Source of the DNA: Nonomuraea ceibae
Lineage (GTDB): Bacteria; Actinomycetota; Actinomycetes; Streptosporangiales; Streptosporangiaceae
Assembly: GCF_019396325.1 (NCBI RefSeq)
Contig: NZ_JAHKRO010000013.1
Coordinates: 1 to 64,000, forward strand
Direction: 5' to 3'
DNA length: 64,000 nucleotides
Shown piece after piece: positions 31,179-40,333 of this stretch. Position numbers and translations under genes: made by a program. Position 1 is the stretch's first letter. Each line of letters starts with the position of its first letter. Under the pieces are notes generated by a model. That model made no database searches and was not told the origin of the DNA. It worked only from the letters and a program-made list of their open reading frames with translations.

Positions 31179-33468
31179 TCGCGACGATGCCGCCGTCCTC
31201 CCTGGTGGCGGGGATCAGCCCCGGCGGCCGGGGCGCGAACCCGGGCACCGACGACAGCCCGTCCGTCTCGGAGATCGCCGTCAGCCGGAACCCGGCCTCC
31301 GCGCCCGGCACGCGCAGCGTGATCTCCGCGCCGCTCTCGGGCAGGCCGCGGAAGCGGACCTCGCCGGGCCAGGTCTTCGCCCGCGTTCCGGTCACGGGCA
31401 CGGTGACCGGCCGCGCCCCGGCGACCCCGGCGCCAGCCTCGGTGATCGGCCGCTCGGTGCGGAGCGTGATCGAGCGCGCCCCCTTCCCTGCGACGACCTT
31501 CAGCCGGTACGTGTCGCCGTCACGCGAGAGCACGGTGACCCTCGGCCCCCGGGCGTCGACGGCCGGGGCGCGGCCCGTCCACAGCTCGCCCCTGGCGTAG
31601 CCGGGCGGCAGGAAGGCGGTGTCGCGGCCCGACACGTACCGCCTGGTCCAGGCCGGCGGGTCGAGGTCGCCGCTGACCCAGCCGGCGACCCGGGTCTCGG
31701 CGTCCATCACGTACGCCAGATGGGTGCGGCGCGGGTTGGCCACGTCGAAGTCGTCGACGGCGAGCCCGCCCGCGGCCAGCGCCACCGCCAGCCCGGCGGC
31801 CGCGGCGGGCACGCCCACCGCCACCGGCCGGCCCAGCCGGGCCCCGGGCTCCGGCAGCCACAGCTCCACCAGCGGCAGCGCCGTCAGGCCGAAGAGCGCC
31901 AGCGTCACGGCGCTCACCCCGCCGAGCGCGAGCCCCATGCCGTCGAAGGCGGTCAGGGCGAGGGCGGGCAGCAGGGCGGCGGCCACGACCGCGCCCGCCG
32001 TGATCGACGCGACCCGCCAGACGGCGCCGCGCAGCAAAAGCGCGCCCAGCCCGCCCAGCGCGGCGGCGAGCGCGGGCAGCGCGAACATGAACGACGCCCC
32101 CGGCGCGATCTGCGCGCACACCGCCCCCACCAGCGCGGGCCAGGCCAGCGCGCCGATCGCCAGCGCGGCGGGCCCGACCCTGCGCCTCAGCGCCAGGTAC
32201 CAGCCCAGCACGGCCAGCGCGACCAGCACGGCGACGGCCGCGCGGAACGCCTCCGGCCGGTGCAGCAGCCCGCCCATCCCGTAGTAGTCGGACCGCACGG
32301 CCACCAGCACCTCCCACAGCCCCTGCGCCAGGACCGCCGACAGCGCGACCGGGACGACCCCCGACAGCGCGCCGACGGCCGTGCGCGGCAGGCTCGCCAG
32401 CCCCCTGCGCCGGGCGAGCAGCGCCAGGGCGGCCACCGCCGCGACGGCGAGCCCGGCCAGCGGCCAGACCAGCGCGTTCGGGTAGGTGATCAGGAAGCCG
32501 AAGATCCGGAAGTACGTGACGTCGTGCCCGGCCGCGAGCGCGGGCAGGTCGGCGCCGCCGAGCACGCGGGCCAGCGCCAGCATGTTCGTGCCGTGGTGCT
32601 GGAGGCTGCCCCGGTTCAGGAAGGCGAGGGAGTCGTCGGCCGTGTGATAGCGCGAGGAGTCCTGGATGTAGGCGAAGTTCATGCCGGAGAACCCGGCCTC
32701 GGTCATCGGGGTGAAGTCGGTGTTGTTCGGCAGCAACCGGTACAGCTCCACCATCATCGAGTCGCCGCGCGGGTGCGGCACCGCGTCGGCGAACGTCTCG
32801 ACCAGCCCGGCGTTGTCCCGTGACGTCTCGAACATCAGCGACGGCCCGCTGACCCCGCGCGCCTCCCAGTTCAGCAGCACGCCTCCGGCGCGGCCGAGCG
32901 GGTGCTCCCTGACGAACGCCTCGGCGCCGAGCACGCCGTCCTCCTCGCCGTCGGTCATCAGGAACACCAGGTCGTTGCGGAGCTCGGCGTCGCCCAGCGC
33001 GCGCACGGTCTCCAGCATCGCCGCGACGGCCGCCGCGTCGTCGGAGGCGCCCGGCCCCATCGCCGCCGAGTCGTAGTGCGCGGCGATCACCACGGTGCCG
33101 GTCGGGTCGCCGCCGGGCCGGGTGGCCACGATGTTGTGGACCTGCCCGAACGACGCCAGCCCCGTCGAGGGGTTGGCGCCCACCGCCCGCTGCACCCGCA
33201 CGTCGAGCCCGGCGGCGCGCAGCTCCTTCACCAGGTAGTCCCGGGCCCGCGCACCGGCCGGGCTGCCGATCGGGCGCGGCTCGGTGGCGAAGCGCTCCAG
33301 GTGCCGCATCGCCCGCCCGGCGCTGAACTCCCCGGCCGGGGCCGAGGCGGGCAGCGGCTGCATCGTGCTGTTGGCCAGCGCGGTCAGCACGACCACGGCG
33401 ACCAGCACCAGCAGGGCCGTCACCGCCGCCGGGACGCGGCGCGGGACGTCGAACAACTTCTCGGTCAT
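31156..33468 (-). CDS. membrane-anchored M28 aminopeptidase-type metalloprotease
   Basis: Encodes 770 residues from ATG 33468. One N-terminal membrane segment (about residues 13-33) is followed by an M28 peptidase domain (about 45-330) with zinc ligands in AHYDSAAMGPGASDDAAAV, the catalytic Glu pair in TDGEEDGVLG, and the late His of SSRYHTADDS. About eight more membrane helices and a short beta-rich C-terminal domain complete an ER-FXNA-like architecture. The active site should face outside. The gene converges on the M50 gene with a 23-bp overlap. It could trim an exported peptide, but its orientation means it need not belong to that operon. Confidence 0.85.
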   Translation of the reverse strand: MTEKLFDVPRRVPAAVTALLVLVAVVVLTALANSTMQPLPASAPAGEFSAGRAMRHLERFATEPRPIGSPAGARARDYLVKELRAAGLDVRVQRAVGANPSTGLASFGQVHNIVATRPGGDPTGTVVIAAHYDSAAMGPGASDDAAAVAAMLETVRALGDAELRNDLVFLMTDGEEDGVLGAEAFVREHPLGRAGGVLLNWEARGVSGPSLMFETSRDNAGLVETFADAVPHPRGDSMMVELYRLLPNNTDFTPMTEAGFSGMNFAYIQDSSRYHTADDSLAFLNRGSLQHHGTNMLALARVLGGADLPALAAGHDVTYFRIFGFLITYPNALVWPLAGLAVAAVAALALLARRRGLASLPRTAVGALSGVVPVALSAVLAQGLWEVLVAVRSDYYGMGGLLHRPEAFRAAVAVLVALAVLGWYLALRRRVGPAALAIGALAWPALVGAVCAQIAPGASFMFALPALAAALGGLGALLLRGAVWRVASITAGAVVAAALLPALALTAFDGMGLALGGVSAVTLALFGLTALPLVELWLPEPGARLGRPVAVGVPAAAAGLAVALAAGGLAVDDFDVANPRRTHLAYVMDAETRVAGWVSGDLDPPAWTRRYVSGRDTAFLPPGYARGELWTGRAPAVDARGPRVTVLSRDGDTYRLKVVAGKGARSITLRTERPITEAGAGVAGARPVTVPVTGTRAKTWPGEVRFRGLPESGAEITLRVPGAEAGFRLTAISETDGLSSVPGFAPRPPGLIPATREDGGIVAITRTYRI

Positions 33469-33579
33469 GGCCGGGAACGCTACGGTCGGCGGCGGGATGT
33501 CCGGAATGATGTTTGCGGCCGTTCTCGCCTGTGGTTTTCCACAGGTCGTGGACACGAGAACCGACAGAAAGGTGTCCAG

Positions 33580-34326
33580 ATGGGGTTCGCGGTGTTGGGC
33601 GTGCACGCGCATCCGGACGACGAGGCGATCTGGACCGGCGGGACGCTGGCCAGGTTCGCCGCCGAAGGAGCCCGGACGGCGGTCGTGACGTGCACGGGCG
33701 CGCCGGGCACGGTCCGGGCCGGTGAGCTGGAGCGGTCGCTGGAGATCCTCGGCGCGGGCGAGCCCCGGCTGCTCGGCTACGGCGACGCCCGCGACGCCGG
33801 CGCCGCGCCCGACGCGCCGCGCTTCGTGGACGTGCCGCTCGACGAGGCCGTGGGGCGGCTGGTCGCCCACATCAGGGAGTTCCGGCCCGACGTGGTGCTC
33901 ACCTATGACGGGTACGGGTCCTACGGGCATCCGGATCACGTGCACGCGCACCGGGTGACGCTGGCGGCGGTCGAGGCGGCCGGCTACAACCAGCTCTTCC
34001 CCGAGGCGGGCGAGCCGTGGCGGCCCCGGGCGCTGTACCTGGCGACGATCCCCAGGTCGGTGGTGGCGGCGCAGTGGGAGGCGGTGTTCGGCGCGCCGCC
34101 GGAGCCGGGCCACGTGCTGCCGGGCATCCCGGACGCGGACGTCTCGGTGCGGCTGGACGTGGGCCCGTGGGCCGAGCGCAAGTGGGCGGCCATGCACGCG
34201 CACGAGTCGGAGCTCAGGCGGGGCGCGTCGCTGACGATGCTCACCTCGCTCCCCGAGCAGGCCCGCGACCAGATGCTCCAGAACGAGTGGTATCGCCTGG
34301 CGAGCGGTCAGCCCGTCCTGGGGTGA
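33580..34326 (+). CDS. PIG-L/LmbE-family zinc deacetylase
   Basis: Encodes 248 residues from ATG 33580 behind AAAGGTG. The zinc site is AHPDDE (His11, Asp14, catalytic Asp13) near the start, and His120 in GHPDHVHAH; other family marks are GGTLARFAAEGA and the C-terminal KWAAMHAHESE helix. In actinomycetes this family includes MshB (mycothiol biosynthesis), Mca (mycothiol-conjugate amidase) and antibiotic-tailoring deacetylases such as those acting on N-acetylglucosaminyl intermediates. The sequence is too general to choose among these. Its last 86 bases overlap the convergent lyase gene. Confidence 0.85.
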   Translation: MGFAVLGVHAHPDDEAIWTGGTLARFAAEGARTAVVTCTGAPGTVRAGELERSLEILGAGEPRLLGYGDARDAGAAPDAPRFVDVPLDEAVGRLVAHIREFRPDVVLTYDGYGSYGHPDHVHAHRVTLAAVEAAGYNQLFPEAGEPWRPRALYLATIPRSVVAAQWEAVFGAPPEPGHVLPGIPDADVSVRLDVGPWAERKWAAMHAHESELRRGASLTMLTSLPEQARDQMLQNEWYRLASGQPVLG

Positions 34327-36415
34327 GCCGCAGGGTGACGCTCTCCGACGCGCCGCCCCGGCCCGCCAGCCCGCCGAACGTGAGCACGGCCCGCGCCCCG
34401 ACGGCGACCCGGGCCGGCGGCCGGTCTGCCCTGATCACCGCGCTGACCGGCCGGTCCCACGTCACGGTCAGCTCGCCGAGGTCGCGGCGCGGGTCCGACA
34501 CGGTCACCGTGGCCGTGCCGTCGCCCGGCTCCCGGACCAGGACCGCGCAGGGCGCCGAGGCGGTGAGCGGCCCCGCCGTGCCCCCGGTCCAGAAGTTGAC
34601 CGCGGTCAGCCCCAGCGACGGCACGTGCACGCCCTGCTGCCGGGCGGTGTTGGCGAGCACCCGCGCCCAGCCGGGATCGGCCGCCCGCGCCCGGGTCTCC
34701 TCCTCGGAGGCGTTCGGCAGGAGCTGGTAGACGTACCCGGCGCCGGCCGGGTTGAGCCCGTGGTCCAGCCAGAGGACCACGTGCCCGCCGGCCCGCCGGG
34801 TGCGCGCGCCGGTCACCACGTAGCCGCCGTGCCCGTCGAGGTGCGCCCACCCGTCACCGGTGGCGAGCCGGGCGCCGGTGCGCCGGTTGTCCACGACGGT
34901 CTCGACCACCGCCCCGTCGAAGCAGGTGATCCCGGCCCCCAGGCACAGCACGGCGTCGTCCAGGAAGAACCACGACTTGAACGCGTCGAGCGTGCTCTCC
35001 AGCCCGAGCAGGTGCTGCCCGACCGTGGCGTGCACGCCGTCCGTCGCGCCGCCGACCCAGCGCGCCTGCGGGCACGGCTCGCCCCACGCCCCGCCCGCGC
35101 CGTCGGGCAGCCGCCGGGACGAGACCGTCGTGCCCGGCAGCCGGTAGGGGTCGACGCTCTGCCAGAACGTGCCCGAGTACTGGTCCCGGTGCCCCTCGCC
35201 CCACCAGTAGAGCATCCCGGAGCCGGTGTGCCAGCCGCGCCGGTTCTCGCCGTTGCCGTGCTCGTAGTGGGCGATCCGGTGCGAGGCCATGCTGAGGGCC
35301 GCGCACCAGCCGGGCCTGCGGTGCACGGCGCGGGCGCTCATCGGCAGCAGCCGGTGCCCGACCGGCTCGGCCGCCGCCGCCACCCCGCCGTCGGCCACGA
35401 CCCGGCCCACGCGGGCGTCGTTCAGCAGGTACGGGTTGCGTGCCGCCCAGCCCTTGACCACGGCCCGCCAGCGGGACCGCTCGGCGGGCCGGGCCGACTC
35501 GGCCAGCAGCAGGATCGCCGAGGCCAGCCGCAGCCCCCGGGCCTGGTCGCCGTCCGGCCCCCGGGTGATGCCGCGCCCGCTGACCAGCGGCATGCAGACG
35601 CCGTCGCGCACGAACGGCGCGAACGAGCGCTCCACGCTGTCGAACACGACCTGCCTGCCCGGGTCGGTGATCTCCCACGGCGAGCCGCGCAGCACCGCGA
35701 ACAGGGTCGCCAGCCCCTCCAGCAGGACCGCCCCGTAGCCGCCCTGGTAGGGGACGGTCGTGTGCTGGATGAACGAGCCGTCCCGGTAGAACCCGTCGCC
35801 TTCGGTCACGTACCGGAAGACGGGTGACAGCGCCCGGGTGGCGAGCCGGGCCCTGGCGGGGTCGGCGGTGAAAATCGCGCGCAGCAGCGTCACCCTGCAC
35901 AGGTCCACCCGGTTGGCCCCGGTGCTGGTGCCGCTGTAGTCGGCCAGGCGACTGACCGGGACGAAGTGGTCCACGGCGGCGGCGAGCGCGTCGTCCCGCA
36001 GGCCGGTGAGGAGCGCGGCGTCGAGGAGCTTGGCCGGGACGCCGATCTGCCAGTCCCACCAGTTGCCGCCGGGGTCGGCGCCCGCCGCGTAGACGTGGCG
36101 GCAGTAGTGGGCGATGCCGGTGGCGACGGCGGCGGCCGGTTCCGGGTCGCCGGTCAGGGCGTGCGCGCGGGCCAGGGCCAGCAGGCGGGCGGGCGTGGCC
36201 TTGAGCGAGGGGTAGGGCAGGCCGGGCCAGAGGTGGCCGGGGGCGGGGGCCATCGTGCGGGCGTGCGCGGCCGCCGCGCCGGGCGCGCGGCCGGACAGCC
36301 CGGCGAGCGTCACCTCGCGCCAGCGACGGCGCAGCGCCTCGAAGGGGTCGCCCGCGGGGATCAGCGGGCCGGCGGCGGCGAGCTGGAGGAACGACCGCCT
36401 GGACAGTTCCGGCAC
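34241..36415 (-). CDS. polysaccharide lyase family 8 (hyaluronate/chondroitin/xanthan lyase type), Tat-exported
   Basis: The 724-residue protein opens with a Tat signal (SRRSFLQ, residues 5-11, then a hydrophobic core). The catalytic alpha-toroid contains GNWWDWQIG, TSTGANRVD (Asn168), SFIQHTTVPYQGGYG (His218 and Tyr227): the Asn-His-Tyr triad of PL8. Central and C-terminal beta-sandwich domains follow (AWGEPCPQARWVGG, DAFKSWFFLDDAVLCLG). The enzyme would cut acidic polysaccharide by beta-elimination outside the cell. The last about 25 residues, beyond SVTLRLTPG, are Arg/Gly/Ser-rich and antisense to the deacetylase end, so the ancestral stop may have been lost. Confidence 0.88.
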   Translation of the reverse strand: MPELSRRSFLQLAAAGPLIPAGDPFEALRRRWREVTLAGLSGRAPGAAAAHARTMAPAPGHLWPGLPYPSLKATPARLLALARAHALTGDPEPAAAVATGIAHYCRHVYAAGADPGGNWWDWQIGVPAKLLDAALLTGLRDDALAAAVDHFVPVSRLADYSGTSTGANRVDLCRVTLLRAIFTADPARARLATRALSPVFRYVTEGDGFYRDGSFIQHTTVPYQGGYGAVLLEGLATLFAVLRGSPWEITDPGRQVVFDSVERSFAPFVRDGVCMPLVSGRGITRGPDGDQARGLRLASAILLLAESARPAERSRWRAVVKGWAARNPYLLNDARVGRVVADGGVAAAAEPVGHRLLPMSARAVHRRPGWCAALSMASHRIAHYEHGNGENRRGWHTGSGMLYWWGEGHRDQYSGTFWQSVDPYRLPGTTVSSRRLPDGAGGAWGEPCPQARWVGGATDGVHATVGQHLLGLESTLDAFKSWFFLDDAVLCLGAGITCFDGAVVETVVDNRRTGARLATGDGWAHLDGHGGYVVTGARTRRAGGHVVLWLDHGLNPAGAGYVYQLLPNASEEETRARAADPGWARVLANTARQQGVHVPSLGLTAVNFWTGGTAGPLTASAPCAVLVREPGDGTATVTVSDPRRDLGELTVTWDRPVSAVIRADRPPARVAVGARAVLTFGGLAGRGGASESVTLRLTPGRADRSPGDTTRSGASGRGPARGAR

Positions 36416-36462
36416 GATCGCATTATCGGACTGATCTCCCCGCGATCGGGTAGCCGCGGGGC

Positions 36463-37161
36463 ATGCGGGACGAGATGGGGCTGGGGGTGCGGCTGACGAT
36501 CGCCTCGGTCACGGTGGCGGTCGTCATGGTCCCGTTCATGCTGCTGCTCGTGGTGGCCAGGATGCCGCTCAACGACCTCGACGAGGGGGTGGCGCGGCAA
36601 CTCCACGCGTACGCGCTGGCCAACCCGGACGTGACCACCGCGCTCATCGTGTGGACGGACGCGTTCGGGCCGATGTCGTGGCGGGTGGCGGTCGCGGTGC
36701 TGGCGATCTGGCTGGTGCGGCGCGGGGCGCGGCTGCTCGCGCTGTGGGCCGTGACCACGATGGCCGTCGGCGGGCTGCTCGGCGCCCTGATCAAGGTCAT
36801 CGTGGACCGGGCACGGCCCGACCTGCCCGATCCGGTGGCCCTGGCCGACGGCGACTCGTTCCCGTCGGGGCACGCGCTCAGCGCCACGCTCGGCGCCGGG
36901 ATCATCCTGCTGACCGTGATGCCGCTGCTCCGGCACCGGGCGGCGGCCTGGGCGCTCGCCTGGTTCCTGGTGGTGACGGTGGCGTGCACGCGGGTGGCGC
37001 TGGGCGTGCACTACGTCAGCGACGTCGTCGCGGGCGTGATGCTGGGCGTGGCCGTGATCGCCGCCACCGTGGCCGGGTTCGAGCGGTGGCGGCGATCCGG
37101 CGCGTCCCCGCCCTCGGCGGGCCGCCCGGCCGCCGATCAGTCCTCGGCGCGGCGCTCGTAA
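36463..37161 (+). CDS. PAP2-family membrane phosphatase
   Basis: The 232-residue protein has six membrane helices and all three phosphatase motifs: KVIVDRARP, SFPSGHALS and TRVALGVHYVSD. The family removes phosphate from lipid phosphates such as phosphatidate, undecaprenyl pyrophosphate or phosphatidylglycerophosphate; active residues face the outer side. The tail is polar and disordered. The gene stands alone and its last 25 bases overlap the convergent DUF6194 gene. Substrate is not readable from sequence. Confidence 0.9.
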   Translation: MRDEMGLGVRLTIASVTVAVVMVPFMLLLVVARMPLNDLDEGVARQLHAYALANPDVTTALIVWTDAFGPMSWRVAVAVLAIWLVRRGARLLALWAVTTMAVGGLLGALIKVIVDRARPDLPDPVALADGDSFPSGHALSATLGAGIILLTVMPLLRHRAAAWALAWFLVVTVACTRVALGVHYVSDVVAGVMLGVAVIAATVAGFERWRRSGASPPSAGRPAADQSSARRS

Positions 37162-37598
37162 CGCGCCCTGGCGAGCTCGTACGCCTTCCGCAGCAGGTCG
37201 CGCAGCGCCGTCTCGGTGCGCGGGCCCGGGTTGACCACGGCCAGCCAGCCCTGCGTGCCGTAGACGGGGTGCGCGATCACGGTGTCGGCGACGCTCGGAT
37301 CGGTGGTGGCGGGCTCGCGGGGCGTGTGACCGGTCCACTCGACGAACGCGTCCTTCCCGGCGGCGACGTTCACCCGGTAGGCCCCGGGCCGGTCCAGGTG
37401 CGACGCCTCGTCGTCCGGGTAGTTCTTGGTCACGACGGTGGCGAAAGGCTGGATGTTGGTCGGGATGACGCCGTCGGGCGAGTAGTAGAAGAACGCGTCG
37501 CCCCAGGCGAGCTCCGGCGTGCCGTCGCCGGGCTTCGGCGTGAGGGCTAGGACGCCCTCCAGGTCCGACACGAATGCGATGATCTCGTCTTTCTCCAT
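37137..37598 (-). CDS. DUF6194-family protein
   Basis: Encodes 153 residues from ATG 37598. The family signature is clear: AWGDAFFYYSPDG, QPFATVVTKNYPDDE and LDRPGAYRVNV, with a C-terminal VNPGPRTETALRDLL helix. Its biochemical role is unknown; the fold appears related to MmcQ/YjbR-like small alpha/beta proteins. It is divergent from a MerR regulator across 78 bp. That gene may control it, since such pairs usually consist of a regulator and an uncharacterised target. Confidence 0.75.
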   Translation of the reverse strand: MEKDEIIAFVSDLEGVLALTPKPGDGTPELAWGDAFFYYSPDGVIPTNIQPFATVVTKNYPDDEASHLDRPGAYRVNVAAGKDAFVEWTGHTPREPATTDPSVADTVIAHPVYGTQGWLAVVNPGPRTETALRDLLRKAYELARARYERRAED

Positions 37599-37676
37599 GT
37601 GTTCCAGCGTTACATTGAAGTCCTTGTGGAGGCTTTCGAGCAGACGACAAGGGGATTCCGGGTGCCAGGTCTCCAT

Positions 37677-38378
37677 TTGCGTACGGTGGACGTGGGGCGG
37701 CGGGCGGGCTGCTCCGTGCAGCAGGTGCGCAACCTGGAGCGTGACGGCGTGCTGCCCCCGGCGGCGCGCACCGGCACCGGCCACCGCGTCTACGGGGAGG
37801 TCCACGTGCGCTCCGCGCTGGCCTACCGGGCGCTCGCGGCGGGCGTGGGGCCGGTCGAGGCCAAGAAGATCATGCGCGCCGCCCACCACCATCCGGAGCC
37901 CGGCGTGCTCGCCCTGCTCGACGCGGCGCACGCCCGGCTCGACGCCGAACGCGCGGACCTGCGGCGGGCGCAGGCGGCCGCGCGGGCGATCTCCGGCGAG
38001 CCGATCGCGGAGGTGCGGCCGTCCGACGCGATGACCGTCTCCGAGCTGGCCGCCGCGCTCGGCGTGCGCCCGTCGACGCTGCGCCACTGGGACGCCGAGG
38101 GCCTGGTCGTCCCCGACCGCGACCAGCCGCGCGGGCCCCGCCGTTACATGCCGGACCAGGTGCGCGACGCCCGGATCGTCCACCAGCTCCGGCTGGCCGG
38201 CTACCGCATCGCCCAGCTCAGGGACCTCATGCCCGAGCTGCGGCGGGCCAGGCGCTGGGACGACGTCTCCGCCGCGCTCGCCGCCCGGGAGGCGGACGTC
38301 GAGGCCAGGTCACGGGCGCTGCTCGGCGGCGCGGCCGCGCTCTCCGCCGTCCTCGACGCCCACATGCCCGAGCCGTGA
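37677..38378 (+). CDS. MerR-type regulator with two helix-turn-helix domains
   Basis: Encodes about 233 residues starting at TTG 37677 (LRTVDVGRRAG read as Met-Arg-Thr), with AGGT upstream; GTG 37686 is possible. Two MerR-like domains occur in one chain. The first (about 1-70) has DVGRRAGCSVQQVRNLERDGVLPP. The second (about 118-190) has TVSELAAALGVRPSTLRHWDAEGLVVPDRD and RRYMPDQVRDARIV. Canonical MerR proteins have one, followed by a coiled coil and effector domain. This fused form could contact two half-sites as a monomer. The short C-terminal helix lacks metal-binding cysteines. Confidence 0.85.
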   Translation: MRTVDVGRRAGCSVQQVRNLERDGVLPPAARTGTGHRVYGEVHVRSALAYRALAAGVGPVEAKKIMRAAHHHPEPGVLALLDAAHARLDAERADLRRAQAAARAISGEPIAEVRPSDAMTVSELAAALGVRPSTLRHWDAEGLVVPDRDQPRGPRRYMPDQVRDARIVHQLRLAGYRIAQLRDLMPELRRARRWDDVSAALAAREADVEARSRALLGGAAALSAVLDAHMPEP

Positions 38379-38397
38379 TCGGGGAAGCACACACAGT

Positions 38398-38874
38398 GTG
38401 CAGACGTTCCTGCCCTTTCCCGACTTCACCCGCACCGCCCGGGTGCTCGACCCGCTGCGCCTGGGCAAGCAGCGGGTCGAGGCGCTGCAGATCCTGCGCG
38501 CGCTCACCGTCCCCGGCTACGGCTGGCGCCACCACCCGGCGGTCAAGATGTGGGCCGGCTACGAGGAGGCCCTGGTCCGCTACGGCTTGGAGGTGTGCGG
38601 CCACTGGTGCTCCACCGGCCGCGCCGACACCTGCGCCGCCACGATGACGCGCGAGCTGGCCGACACCTGCGGCGCCCGCGACGTGCGCACCCAGCCGGAG
38701 CTGGCGCTGGCCGGCGAGCTGCCGCCGTGGCTGGGCGACCCCGACCTGCACCTCAGCCACCGCTCGGCGCTGCTGCGCAAGGACCCCGGCTTCTACCGGC
38801 CGCTCTTCGGCGCCGACCCGGACGACCTCGGCTACGTGTGGCCGCCCTCCGACCGGCCGCCCGCCTGCCTGTGA
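38398..38874 (+). CDS. MSMEG_6728-family protein (pyrimidine-dimer glycosylase-like)
   Basis: Encodes 158 residues from GTG 38398. Signature elements are MQTFLPFPDFTRTARVLDPLRLGKQRVEALQIL, GYGWRHHPAVKMWAGYE, HLSHRSALLRKDP and FYRPLFGADPDDLGYVWP. This is the MSMEG_6728 group related to Pyr_excise (T4 endonuclease V-like). Whether actinobacterial members repair DNA is not established. A short gap after the MerR gene and the same direction suggest they are co-transcribed. Confidence 0.8.
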   Translation: MQTFLPFPDFTRTARVLDPLRLGKQRVEALQILRALTVPGYGWRHHPAVKMWAGYEEALVRYGLEVCGHWCSTGRADTCAATMTRELADTCGARDVRTQPELALAGELPPWLGDPDLHLSHRSALLRKDPGFYRPLFGADPDDLGYVWPPSDRPPACL

Positions 38875-38875
38875 C

Positions 38876-40333
38876 TCACACGACCTCGAAGTTGGCCATC
38901 ATCGCCATGTCCTCGTGCTCCAGGTTGTGGCAGTGGAAGACGTAGCGCCCCTTGTAGCCGGTGAACCGGGTGACGATCTCCACCGTCTGGGCGTCGCGCA
39001 GCTCCACCGTGTCCTTCCACTCGGGCGGCCCCGCCGGGCGCTCCCCGTTCACCGACAGCACCTGGAAGTGCGACAGGTGCAGGTGCACCGGATGGGCGAC
39101 GTCGCTGGACAGCCGCCAGATCTCGGTGTCGCCCAGCTTCGGCCTGGCGTCCATCCGCTTCGGGTCGAACGGCTTGCCGTTGATCAGCCAGCCGGTGGCG
39201 CCGTGCATGCTGCCGCTGCTGAACTCGAAGTCCCTGGTCACCGTGGCCTTCGCCGGGTCCAGCCGCTCGACCGTGGACAGCTTGGCGGGCACCGCCGAGT
39301 CGTCGCGGGCGTCCCGGTCCACCACGAACCTCATCACCCTGGCCTGCGGTCCCTCCCCGGCCAGGTTGCGCAGCTCGACCCGGTCTCCGACCTTGTGGGC
39401 GGCGAAGTCGACGACCACGTCCACCCTCTCGGCCGGGGCCAGCCGCACCTGCCGCACGGTGACGGGCCCGGTCAGCAGCCCGCCGTCGCTGCCGATCCGC
39501 ACGATCGGGCCGCCCGTGGACAGCTCGTACGTGCGCGCGTTGGAGGCGTTGAGCAGCCGGAACCTGTAGCGGGCCCGGGCCACGCGCAGCTCCGGCCAGG
39601 GCGCGCCGTTGACCAGGATGACGTCGCCGAGCACGCCGCCCATGTACGGCTCCAGCGCGCCCGGCTTGTCGCCGTAGCCGGGGTAGGGCATCTGGCCGTC
39701 CTCGGAGAAGGACCGGTCGCAGATCATCAGCGGCAGGTCGCGCTCCCCCGAGGGCAGCGGCAGCGCCTCCTCCTCGGCGTCCCGCACCAGGAAGAACCCG
39801 GCGAGGCCGCGCCACACCTGCGGGCCCGTGTAGTCCATGCGGTGGTCGTGATACCAGAGCGTGGCGGCCCGCTGGTCGAGCGGGAAGTCGTAGTCGCGCC
39901 GCTGGGCGGGCTGCACCAGGTCCGTCGGGTAGCCGTCGGACTCCGGCGGCGTGTGCCCGCCGTGCAGGTGCATGACGGTCGGCACGTCCAGCTCGTTGGC
40001 CAGGCGCACCACGGTCCTGCGGCCGGCCCGCGCCTCGATCGTGGGGCCGGGGAAGCTGCCGCCGTAGCCCCAGATCCGGGTCTTCATGCCCGGCAGGATC
40101 TCCACGTCGGCGGCGCGCGGCGTCAGGTCGTAGTAGTCGACGCCGGCGGTCGTGCGGGACGGCTTGGCGATCTCCGGCACCGGCAGCGGCACCGCGTACG
40201 GCTTGGGCAGCGGCGCGGTGCTGGTCAGGAGCTGGGGCTGCGGCGTGCCTTCGAGCAGCGAGCAGCCCGGCAGCGCGGCGGCGACGGCGCCCAGCCCGAA
40301 CAGCTGGAGCGCCCGCCGTCTCGACAGCGTCAT
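38876..40333 (-). CDS. multicopper oxidase, Tat-dependent lipoprotein
   Basis: Encodes 485 residues from ATG 40333, overlapping the preceding stop by ATGA. The Tat signal (SRRRALQLFG) ends in a lipobox, LPGC, so the enzyme is probably anchored outside the membrane. Copper ligands: MHLHGGH and WYHDH for the trinuclear cluster, HPVHLHLSHF, and HCHNLEHEDMAMM for the type 1 site with an axial Met. This is the three-domain CueO/laccase/SpoIVA-type layout. Likely activities are oxidation of Cu(I), Mn(II), Fe(II) or phenols. The small four-helix membrane protein before it is probably a functional partner. Confidence 0.92.
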   Translation of the reverse strand: MTLSRRRALQLFGLGAVAAALPGCSLLEGTPQPQLLTSTAPLPKPYAVPLPVPEIAKPSRTTAGVDYYDLTPRAADVEILPGMKTRIWGYGGSFPGPTIEARAGRRTVVRLANELDVPTVMHLHGGHTPPESDGYPTDLVQPAQRRDYDFPLDQRAATLWYHDHRMDYTGPQVWRGLAGFFLVRDAEEEALPLPSGERDLPLMICDRSFSEDGQMPYPGYGDKPGALEPYMGGVLGDVILVNGAPWPELRVARARYRFRLLNASNARTYELSTGGPIVRIGSDGGLLTGPVTVRQVRLAPAERVDVVVDFAAHKVGDRVELRNLAGEGPQARVMRFVVDRDARDDSAVPAKLSTVERLDPAKATVTRDFEFSSGSMHGATGWLINGKPFDPKRMDARPKLGDTEIWRLSSDVAHPVHLHLSHFQVLSVNGERPAGPPEWKDTVELRDAQTVEIVTRFTGYKGRYVFHCHNLEHEDMAMMANFEVV

